Below, piece by piece: positions 1 to 6,998 of a DNA stretch of 64,000 bases; the first letter of the stretch is position 1, and every line of letters starts with the position of its first letter. This stretch comes from UBA1413 sp964650525. Its GTDB lineage: Bacteria; Bacteroidota; Bacteroidia; Bacteroidales; Prolixibacteraceae. Under the pieces are notes generated by a model. That model was not told where the DNA came from, did no database searches, and saw only the letters and a list, made by a program, of their open reading frames with translations. The position numbers and the translations under genes are program-made. The DNA lies in the NCBI GenBank assembly GCA_964650525.1, contig CAZYUA010000009.1:62001-126000 (forward strand). The letters run 5' to 3'.

Positions 1-435
1 TTGAACTGAGTGAGGAATGGTCAGGGAATCGATCAGGGTTCGGCCATTCCCATCAAAAAGGGCAATGGTCTTTCCCGGTGCCAGGGAAAAATTCAAATGA
101 AGGATACCATAGGTGGGCATATTATCAGCCCAGAAAACAATATAACTCCGCTTGGGAATTTTCGTAAGGGCCTGTCCCTTGGCAATAGGGTACTTAACAG
201 GATTAGACAGATCATCGGTCAGGTAAAGACCCCCGACATCCACAGTATTATAGGCTGAATTGAAAATCTCTATCCAGGGACTGTGCTTACCAAAATCATC
301 GACATAATTCGAATCATTGTAAACCAGTATCTCATTTATCCGCAAGTCCATGGTACTTTGCGCCATAAGGATCTGCGGAGCCGGGATGAACAGGATAAGA
401 ATTCCGGCAAGGATTATTCGATTGTTATACCTCAT
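1..435 (-). CDS. Lamin-tail-domain protein, probable OadG-like subunit of the methylmalonyl-CoA decarboxylase pump (partial)
   Basis: The gene runs off the left edge, so only its first 145 codons are present. I translated them from the ATG at 435, 11 bases after the mmdA stop. The product opens with a signal peptide or membrane anchor (about 25 residues, ending near LMAQ). A lamin-tail-like beta domain follows, with the typical LRINEIL start, SPWIEIFN, a YLTDDLSNP stretch and a VFWAD-type strand. In Bacteroidales a lamin-tail protein, often fused to a short OadG-type membrane segment, sits directly after mmdA in the sodium-pumping decarboxylase operon. That context supports the OadG-like assignment, but the OadG segment itself would lie outside the window. 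The lamin-tail call is firm; the pump-subunit role is inferred from position. Confidence 0.75.
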   Translation of the reverse strand, partial: MRYNNRIILAGILILFIPAPQILMAQSTMDLRINEILVYNDSNYVDDFGKHSPWIEIFNSAYNTVDVGGLYLTDDLSNPVKYPIAKGQALTKIPKRSYIVFWADNMPTYGILHLNFSLAPGKTIALFDGNGRTLIDSLTIPHSVQ

Positions 436-446
436 CGTTACCGGAT

Positions 447-2006
447 TTACAATGGTAAATTGCTGTGCTTTTTCGGCGGGTTGACATCCTTTTTGGTGGC
501 AAGGGCCTGCAGCGCCCTGATAATCCTGAAGCGGGTGTTCCGGGGTTCGATTACATCGTCGATGTACCCATAACGGGCTGCATTGTAAGGATTGGCAAAT
601 TCATTTTTGTACTCTTCTTCGGCTTTGGCCACAAAAGCGGCTTTTTCTGCAGGATCTTCGATCTTTTTTAGTTCCTTGTTCATCAACACTTCGATGGCAC
701 CTTTGGGGCCCATCACCGCAATCTCAGCCGTTGGCCAGGCGTAGTTGATATCCCCCCGGAGATGTTTGGAACTCATCACACAGTATGCGCCTCCATAAGC
801 TTTGCGCAGGATAACGGTAATCTTGGGAACCGTCGCCTCGCCGTAAGCAAAGAGAAGTTTGGCCCCATGGCTGATGATGCCTCCGTACTCCTGGGCTGTG
901 CCGGGAAGGAATCCGGGAACATCTTCCAGGGTTACAATCGGGATATTGAAAGCATCGCAGAACCGGACAAACCTGGCTGCCTTGCGGGAAGCGTTGATAT
1001 CGAGCACGCCAGCCAGGTAGGCTGGCTGGTTGGCCACAATACCCACCGAGATTCCGTTGAAGCGGGCAAAACCAATGACCATATTGGGAGCATAATAACG
1101 ATGAACCTCCATAAATTCCCCGTTATCTACGATGCCATGGATCACATCTTTCACATCGTAGGGTTTGTTGGGATTGTCGGGAATAATCTCATTGAGGGAA
1201 TCCTCCAGCCTGTTGATCGGATCATCACACATGGCAAGCGGAGCCTCTTCCAGATTGTTTTGCGGAAGATAGGAAAGCAGTTTGCGGATCAGGGAGATCC
1301 CTTCCTGCTCATCTTCAGCCACAAAATGGGTTACCCCCGATTTCGATCCATGAACCATGGCACCCCCCAGCTGCTCCTCGGTGACGACCTCACCTGTGAC
1401 GGTTTTCACCACCTTGGGACCCGTAACAAACATGTAGGAAGTAGCCTTGCTCATCACGATGAAGTCGGTCAGGGCTGGTGAATAAACTGCACCCCCGGCA
1501 CAGGGTCCGAAGATGGCTGAAATTTGCGGAATAACCCCCGAAGCCATGATATTACGCTGAAAAATCTCAGCATATCCCGCCAGGGAAGTGACCCCCTCCT
1601 GGATACGGGCACCTCCCGAATCGTTAATCCCGATCAGGGGCGCTCCCATTTTCATGGCGGCGTCCATCACCTTGCATATCTTCTGAGCAAAGGTCTCGGA
1701 AAGTGAGCCCCCGAAAACGGTAAAATCCTGTGAAAAAACATACACCAGACGACCATCAATGGTACCATAACCGGTGACTACCCCGTCCCCCAGAAATTTG
1801 GTTTTTTCAATACCAAAATTGGTGCACCGGTGCGAAACGAACATGTCGAATTCCTCGAAGCTTCCTTCATCAAGCAACAACTCAATGCGCTCACGGGCAG
1901 TCATCTTACCCTTTTCATGCTGCGTGTCGATTCTCTTCTGTCCTCCACCCTGTTTGGCTTCCACCCGCAGGTCGATCAGCTGCTTAACTTTGTCCTGATT
2001 ATTCAT
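447..2006 (-). CDS. mmdA: Methylmalonyl-CoA decarboxylase alpha subunit / acyl-CoA carboxyltransferase
   Basis: This is a biotin-dependent carboxyltransferase of 519 residues, the usual length for the family. It transfers the carboxyl group between methylmalonyl-CoA and a biotin carrier. The two crotonase-like carboxyltransferase halves are complete. Visible motifs are NDSGGARIQEG near residue 130, GPCAGGAVYSPA near 168 (N half), and LEDVPGFLPGTAQE plus KAYGGAYCVM in the C half. It lies 36 bases downstream of methylmalonyl-CoA epimerase and just before a lamin-tail/OadG-like gene. That order fits the Na+-translocating decarboxylase that makes propionyl-CoA in the succinate-to-propionate route. 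The same fold serves propionyl-CoA carboxylase beta; the neighbours favour the decarboxylase. Confidence 0.93.
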   Translation of the reverse strand: MNNQDKVKQLIDLRVEAKQGGGQKRIDTQHEKGKMTARERIELLLDEGSFEEFDMFVSHRCTNFGIEKTKFLGDGVVTGYGTIDGRLVYVFSQDFTVFGGSLSETFAQKICKVMDAAMKMGAPLIGINDSGGARIQEGVTSLAGYAEIFQRNIMASGVIPQISAIFGPCAGGAVYSPALTDFIVMSKATSYMFVTGPKVVKTVTGEVVTEEQLGGAMVHGSKSGVTHFVAEDEQEGISLIRKLLSYLPQNNLEEAPLAMCDDPINRLEDSLNEIIPDNPNKPYDVKDVIHGIVDNGEFMEVHRYYAPNMVIGFARFNGISVGIVANQPAYLAGVLDINASRKAARFVRFCDAFNIPIVTLEDVPGFLPGTAQEYGGIISHGAKLLFAYGEATVPKITVILRKAYGGAYCVMSSKHLRGDINYAWPTAEIAVMGPKGAIEVLMNKELKKIEDPAEKAAFVAKAEEEYKNEFANPYNAARYGYIDDVIEPRNTRFRIIRALQALATKKDVNPPKKHSNLPL

Positions 2007-2042
2007 ATCCTAACAAATTATAACTTTCACCGGAATAGGGGT

Positions 2043-2444
2043 TTAAACAGCACAAAATTCGGTCAACACGCCAAAGGTGGACTTGGGGTGCAAAAACCCT
2101 ATACTCAGCCCTTCAGCACCCTTACGTGGCTCCTTGTCGATCAGCCTGACACCGTTCTCTCCGGCGTTCCCCAACGCTTCCCCTACATTGTCTACCGCAA
2201 AGGCAAGATGGTGAATTCCCTGCCCCTTGTTGGCAATGAACTTTCCGATAGGACCTTCAGGATCCGTACTCTCCAGCAACTCGATCTTGGTTTGGCCTAC
2301 CTTAAAAAAGGCCGTCTTTACCTTCTGGTCGGTAACCTCTTCAACAGCGTAACATTTTAGCCCATAAACCTTTTCATAAAAAGCAATGGCTTCTTCCAGG
2401 TTCTCCACAGCTATACCAATGTGCTCAATATGCGTTATGCCCAT
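2043..2444 (-). CDS. mce: Methylmalonyl-CoA epimerase
   Basis: The protein interconverts (R)- and (S)-methylmalonyl-CoA, linking methylmalonyl-CoA mutase to the decarboxylase encoded next. It is about 133 residues, a single glyoxalase/VOC-type two-module domain. Metal-site pieces are HIEHIGIAV at the N-terminus, KIELLE in the middle, GIHHLAFAV near residue 80 and GVLTEFC at the C-terminus. I chose the ATG at 2444 over a TTG four codons upstream because the domain starts right after it. Only 36 bases separate it from mmdA, so the two are probably cotranscribed. Confidence 0.93.
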   Translation of the reverse strand: MGITHIEHIGIAVENLEEAIAFYEKVYGLKCYAVEEVTDQKVKTAFFKVGQTKIELLESTDPEGPIGKFIANKGQGIHHLAFAVDNVGEALGNAGENGVRLIDKEPRKGAEGLSIGFLHPKSTFGVLTEFCAV

Positions 2445-3108
2445 AACCAAATTCAATTTTGTTTGTAATTATCTGAACTGAAAAGGAAAAATTAAATTGG
2501 CAAAAATAATTGAAAGAGCGTTCACCGCATCGGTTTATGAAAAGTATAATCCGTAAGACCCTTTTTTATAACCAGTCCAAATTAGGAATTCTGAGGCTTA
2601 ATTCCAATCCCGGAATTTAAGCAAGAGTTACTGCTTTCCGGTTTACCGGACCCTACTATAAGAACGAAACCGCGGGAATGCTCCCTGGTAGGCCCGGATC
2701 CATTCCGGCCACACCGCGTGATCTGCTACCTGCCAGCCAGTCGCGGATTGCCCGGATGGCATATTTGGAATCACCCGACTCAGCCGGGAGAAAAATGGAT
2801 AACCATCCCCTGGTACGAGTCCGGCAGGCTCCGGGAACAGCTTATCCAGGTGCAACGGTATCTCTGAATTCCTCAGGCAAAAGGACAGGCACAATTTTAA
2901 TCCTTCCGGATTCATCAGGGATTTTTTTTAGCGCTCGGTCCGATTACCCCAGTGCGCTCACCGGATATCTATGTGCCACACTCTTGAAATGTAAATATCA
3001 AGAAGAACTGGCTACATATTAACTATTTGAATTACAAAACGATACTATGCAATGATAAAAAGGGGGAAACAGCAAGTATGGGGACAGCTGCTTTCAAACC
3101 AGGCGGGA
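2445..3108. other. Long intergenic region without a convincing gene
   Basis: About 660 bases separate mce from the CDF gene. The part next to mce is AT-rich and should hold its promoter. From about 2640 to 3020 the sequence is GC-rich and has short open frames on both strands, but none has a recognisable domain or start signal. One plus-strand frame around 2750-2850 reads NHPTQPGEKWITIP, loosely like the centre of a HicA toxin. This is too weak to call a gene. Confidence 0.4.
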
Positions 3109-4032
3109 TTATTCATTTTCCGGTTCCGTGTGGATATTGATCAGGGTATTTTCGCCAAACTTCTCTTTTAGTCTGAATTCGATAACGTTGTTCAATTCAT
3201 GAGCTTCAACAATGGATGTATCATTTTTAACCCTGACGTGCATGTCCACGACGATACGGTTGCCGTTCCGGCGTGTTTTAAGGTCATGGGGCTCTATCAC
3301 GCCATTCACCTCCTCAACAATAGTAAGAATATTCTTCTTCGTATTTTCATCAAGCGACTCCTCCAGCAACTCCTTTATGCTCCCCACTGAGATTTGTCCG
3401 GCCACTTTCATAATGAAAAGACTTACAACTACAGCAGCCAGAGGGTCGAGGATCCGCCACTGCTTGCCCAGGATAATTGCCCCGCCGATGCCAACCAGGG
3501 TACCAATGGAAGAAAATGCATCAGAGCGGTGATGCCAGGCATTGGCGATCACAGCCTGGCTGTTAATCCTGTTTCCCACCCTGATGGTATACCTGTACAA
3601 CCACTCTTTAAAAACAATACTGACCAGTGCTGCTATCAGAGCAATCATTCCGGGTGGGTCGATAGAATTTTTCAATACCAGTACATCCCAAATGTTCCGG
3701 GCTCCGTTGTACAATATCCCCAGACCCACAAATAGCAGGGCAATACCGATAAATGAGGTAGCCAGCGTTTCATATTTTCCATGACCATAATCGTGATCCT
3801 TATCCGCTGGTTTTTTTACAATCCGGAAACTCACAAGGACCACCACATCGGTAACGAAATCTGACAATGAATGAATGGCATCAGCCAGCATAGCACCACT
3901 CTTTCCCAGAATACCGGCAGCCAGTTTAAAAACCGTAAGAATTATATTGGTAAAAAAACCAACCCAGGTAACCTTATTTGCATGCTGTGCCCGCAACTCC
4001 TCACTGATGAAAGCTGATTCGCTATTTTTCAC
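3109..4032 (-). CDS. Cation diffusion facilitator family transporter
   Basis: A 307-residue inner-membrane proton/metal antiporter that exports divalent cations such as Zn2+, Fe2+ or Mn2+. About six membrane helices fill residues 20-215 and a ferredoxin-like cytoplasmic domain fills the rest. Metal-site motifs are visible: ADAIHSLSDFVTD in helix 2 and NAWHHRSDAFSS in helix 5. The KDHDYGHGKYE loop is also typical of the family. The start is a GTG; no in-frame ATG occurs before the first membrane helix. It reads away from the exchanger at 4331. Metal specificity cannot be read from sequence alone. Confidence 0.93.
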   Translation of the reverse strand: MKNSESAFISEELRAQHANKVTWVGFFTNIILTVFKLAAGILGKSGAMLADAIHSLSDFVTDVVVLVSFRIVKKPADKDHDYGHGKYETLATSFIGIALLFVGLGILYNGARNIWDVLVLKNSIDPPGMIALIAALVSIVFKEWLYRYTIRVGNRINSQAVIANAWHHRSDAFSSIGTLVGIGGAIILGKQWRILDPLAAVVVSLFIMKVAGQISVGSIKELLEESLDENTKKNILTIVEEVNGVIEPHDLKTRRNGNRIVVDMHVRVKNDTSIVEAHELNNVIEFRLKEKFGENTLINIHTEPENE

Positions 4033-4330
4033 TTTAAGGGACTTTAAACACGGTAAAAATATGCATTTTCTACCGGAATGAGGTTATTTGTAAAGGCATT
4101 TCACATTATTATTACCTAATGAATGCAGGTCTCAGGATATGCTCCCGGTAGATGGGAAAATGACCGGCCTCGTCGCAAGCAGCGGGTAGTCCTGAAAGAT
4201 TACGTGACATATTGATGCACTGCAAAGAGGCAGAAAAAGTACCCTGCAGAGGTTAGATCTGTTATGGGGATGCATTTATTATTGTTTCACTGATTTTGCG
4301 ATATTTGCACCCATAAAGTATTGTCATGTT
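4033..4330. other. Intergenic region between two divergent ion-transport genes
   Basis: About 300 bases lie between the CDF gene (minus) and the exchanger gene (plus). Apart from the promoter proposed at 4282-4307, I see no gene, strong hairpin or repeat. Confidence 0.4.
4282..4307 (+). promoter_or_regulatory. Candidate Bacteroidota promoter of the Ca2+/Na+ exchanger gene
   Basis: TTG at 4282 followed after 15 bases by GATATTTG (7 of 8 matches to TAnnTTTG) at 4300-4307, 24 bases before the ATG at 4331. Spacing is slightly short but acceptable. Confidence 0.4.
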
Positions 4331-5284
4331 ATGTGGTTTTTAGTTTTGCTCATTGCGGGCTTTTTTCCCTTGATTTTTGGAGCCAACCTGCTGGTAGATT
4401 ATGCGTCGGCCCTGGCAAAAAGATACAACATCCCCAACATGGTCATCGGGCTGACCATAGTGGCATTCGGAACATCATCCCCGGAGCTGATTGTCAATGT
4501 GTTTGCGTCGCTCAATAAAAATCCGGATATCGTATTGGGGAACATCATCGGAAGCAATATTTTCAATGTGGGCATCATTCTAGGGATCTCAGCCATAATC
4601 TATCCATTGGTGGTCAAAAAGACCACCACATGGATTGAGATTCCGCTGGCTTTCCTTGCCGGAGTGGTGGTTTTTATCTTAAGCGGCGACCAGCTGATCG
4701 ATGGGGATGGAAGTTCTGTAATTACCCGCTCAGACGGGATTCTGCTACTTCTTTTTTTTATGATCTTCCTGGCTTACAATTACATTCTGATGAAAAAGGG
4801 CGATTACTCAGAAGATTCAGAAGTAAAAAAGGTTGCTCCATGGAAAGCTATCCTGCTTGTACTCGCCGGTCTGTTACTGCTGGTTGCCGGGGGAAGGATG
4901 ATTGTCTACGCAGCCATCCGGGTGGCCTCAACATTAGGCATTTCTGAACGAATTATTGCCCTGACCATTGTCTCGGCCGGCACCTCCCTCCCAGAACTGG
5001 CCACCTCTGTGGTTGCCGCCCGAAAGAAGAATACCGACATTGCAGTGGGGAATATTGTAGGATCCAATATCTTCAATATCTTCTTTATCCTGGGTACCAG
5101 TGCTGTGATTTTCCCTGTTACGATCCCTTCAACCGCCATAGTGGATCTGCTGATGAATGTTTTTCTCAGCCTGCTGATTTTCTTTTTTATCTTTACGGGT
5201 AAAGGGCACAAACTCGACAAGTGGGAAGGATTGCTGCTGGTCATGATCTATACGATGTACCTTGGATTCCTGATTTTTTCCTGA
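4331..5284 (+). CDS. Calcium/sodium antiporter (YrbG/CaxA family)
   Basis: A 317-residue inner-membrane cation/Ca2+ exchanger. It consists of two homologous halves of about five helices each. Each half carries the signature alpha repeat: GLTIVAFGTSSPELI with GNIIGSNIFN near residues 40-80, and ALTIVSAGTSLPELA with GNIVGSNIFN near residues 215-255. These carry the ion-binding Glu and Asn/Ser residues. It is followed after 15 bases by a CBS/DUF21 membrane protein, so both may form an ion-homeostasis operon. Ca2+/Na+ is the usual activity of the family; the exact cation is not provable here. Confidence 0.94.
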   Translation: MWFLVLLIAGFFPLIFGANLLVDYASALAKRYNIPNMVIGLTIVAFGTSSPELIVNVFASLNKNPDIVLGNIIGSNIFNVGIILGISAIIYPLVVKKTTTWIEIPLAFLAGVVVFILSGDQLIDGDGSSVITRSDGILLLLFFMIFLAYNYILMKKGDYSEDSEVKKVAPWKAILLVLAGLLLLVAGGRMIVYAAIRVASTLGISERIIALTIVSAGTSLPELATSVVAARKKNTDIAVGNIVGSNIFNIFFILGTSAVIFPVTIPSTAIVDLLMNVFLSLLIFFFIFTGKGHKLDKWEGLLLVMIYTMYLGFLIFS

Positions 5285-5299
5285 ATTAAACAGATATAC

Positions 5300-6358
5300 A
5301 TGCTCCTGCTCTTTATTTACCTGCTGACTGCTCTATTGGTTTCATTTCTTTGCTCAGTCATGGAGGCTGTGCTACTTTCTGCACCAATGACCTATGTGGC
5401 AGTGAAAGAAAGGGAGGGTTCAAAATCAGCTCTGGCTTTTATCCGGCTCAAACAGAATATCGACCGGCCAATTACTGCCATTCTGACCCTTAACACCATT
5501 GCCCATACTATCGGAGCAGCTGGTGTCGGAGCCCAGGCTACCCTGGTGTTTGGAGAGACCTGGTTCGGTGTCGTTTCTGTGGTTTTGACCCTGCTGATTC
5601 TGGTACTCTCGGAAATCCTTCCCAAATCCATTGGAACCCGTTACTGCAGAGAACTTTCCCTCGTTTCAGGAAAAATTATCCGGATAATGATGGCGATTAC
5701 TTACCCTTTCGTACTGTTATCAGGTGTATTTACCCGGCTTTTATTTAAAAAGGGATCAGAGCAGACAGTCAGCAGGGAGGAAATTTCGGTAATGGCCAGC
5801 ATTGGCAGGAACGAAGGCGTCTTCGAAGAAAAAGAACAGAAGATTATTCAGAACCTTGTGCGGCTCAAATCGGTAAGCGTTTCAGAAATCATGACCCCGA
5901 GGGTAGTGGTAACCGCTGCTGATGAAAATATGGGGTTGGAGGAGTTCCTCAAAAATAAGGAATTTCTCTACTACTCCCGGATTCCTGTTTTTTCCGGATA
6001 TTTTGAAAATATTACCGGCTATGTGTTTCGCGAACAGGTCTTTGAAAAATTGGCTGAAGACCAGACCAATCTCAGACTTAAAGACATCAGACGGGAAATC
6101 GTTGTTTTCTACAAATCGAAACCCCTGTTTAACGTCTGGGAAACATTGCTGGCCAAAAAAGAACAAATCGCTATTGTGGTCGATGAATACGGGGGTATCG
6201 ATGGCATCGTCACCATGGAGGATATTGTGGAAACCTTGCTGGGATTTGAAATCGTAGACGAAAAGGACAAGGTTGCCGACATGCAGCAGTATGCCAGGGA
6301 AAGATGGAAAAAAAGAAAACAAAAATACGATCTTCTCGACAAGCCTTCCGACACCTGA
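5300..6358 (+). CDS. CNNM/HlyC-CorC family transporter (DUF21 plus CBS pair)
   Basis: A 352-residue membrane protein. An N-terminal DUF21 domain of four hydrophobic segments (residues 1-140) is followed by a cytoplasmic CBS-domain pair (about 195-320), with SEIMTPRVVV starting the first and VDEYGGIDGIVTMEDIVE in the second. Proteins of this group are linked to Mg2+/Co2+ homeostasis and adenine-nucleotide sensing. It ends soon after the CBS pair with a basic tail and lacks the C-terminal transporter-associated domain seen in longer relatives. It lies 15 bases after the exchanger gene and is probably cotranscribed with it. Confidence 0.9.
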   Translation: MLLLFIYLLTALLVSFLCSVMEAVLLSAPMTYVAVKEREGSKSALAFIRLKQNIDRPITAILTLNTIAHTIGAAGVGAQATLVFGETWFGVVSVVLTLLILVLSEILPKSIGTRYCRELSLVSGKIIRIMMAITYPFVLLSGVFTRLLFKKGSEQTVSREEISVMASIGRNEGVFEEKEQKIIQNLVRLKSVSVSEIMTPRVVVTAADENMGLEEFLKNKEFLYYSRIPVFSGYFENITGYVFREQVFEKLAEDQTNLRLKDIRREIVVFYKSKPLFNVWETLLAKKEQIAIVVDEYGGIDGIVTMEDIVETLLGFEIVDEKDKVADMQQYARERWKKRKQKYDLLDKPSDT

Positions 6359-6421
6359 TTCCAACCTCATCCGATTCGAAGGAAACGGCATCCGACAGGA
6401 CTTCTATCACGTTTTGGCCGG

Positions 6422-6448
6422 AAGCGCAGGATGCTGCAGCCTGCGCTT
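6422..6448 (+). terminator. Hairpin after the CorC-like gene
   Basis: A perfect 9-bp stem, AAGCGCAGG with CCTGCGCTT, and a 9-base loop, 63 bases after the stop at 6358. It sits between convergent genes. The following T-tract is weak, so it may act as a terminator or as an RNA-stabilising hairpin. Confidence 0.5.
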
Positions 6449-6509
6449 AAGCTTTATACTTCTGTAATGCAGGAGTCGGAACAACGGGATTAATGGCGGT
6501 TAAATCCAT

Positions 6510-6998
6510 TTACCTGAACAGTAGAGGACTTAAGGCGTAGTATACAGCCATAGCGGCCGAGAAAAGGGCACTGGCAAAAAAGCGCCATGCCAGTGTGACT
6601 TTATTTTGGATCAAATAATTGGCCAGAATCGAAATCGGGATATTAGCGAGGAACGAAAAAGTAGCAACCTTCAGTATTTCCGGAGTAAGGGTAGCCGCAG
6701 TTCCTGAAAAAAGGCTGATCAAGACCAGATGACGGGTTATCCATAACGGATTGAAATAGAGCAGGGCCAGGAGCGTTTTCATGGCCCTCATGGATGTGCC
6801 TCTCCAGGCTGCGGTTATCCTCTCTATGTATTTAAAATAATTCGGAATTTCCAATGCATAAATCGTAGCTCCAATCACGGCCATCCCCGCAAGCCGGAAC
6901 CAGGAGAATTCATGAACCAACAGCGATGCAATCAGGTCACCCGAGGAGTAGATAACCGCGCCCCTGGCGATGCTGGTCCGGGAGTATTCTAATTTCAA
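6510..6998 (-). CDS. Small four-helix membrane protein, possibly Mpv17-like
   Basis: A 162-residue integral membrane protein with about four hydrophobic segments and few charged residues between them. It is translationally coupled to the xanthine dehydrogenase large subunit: its ATG overlaps the upstream stop as ATGA. The pattern YSSGDLIASLL followed by RLAGMAVIGATIYALEIPNYFKYIE resembles the first half of eukaryotic Mpv17/PMP22 proteins (GD..aQ, then R...G......P..HYWY..L), but this is impression only. The coupling hints at a role near the dehydrogenase, perhaps membrane association or purine handling. Function is not established. Confidence 0.75.
   Translation of the reverse strand: MKLEYSRTSIARGAVIYSSGDLIASLLVHEFSWFRLAGMAVIGATIYALEIPNYFKYIERITAAWRGTSMRAMKTLLALLYFNPLWITRHLVLISLFSGTAATLTPEILKVATFSFLANIPISILANYLIQNKVTLAWRFFASALFSAAMAVYYALSPLLFR

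Noticed and set aside
762..1481. 239-codon open frame on the plus strand
   Set aside because: It is the antisense shadow of mmdA and has no domain content.
2643..3022. Open frames of 90 and 114 codons on opposite strands
   Set aside because: No domain, no promoter, composition unlike real genes here; kept only as a possible remnant.
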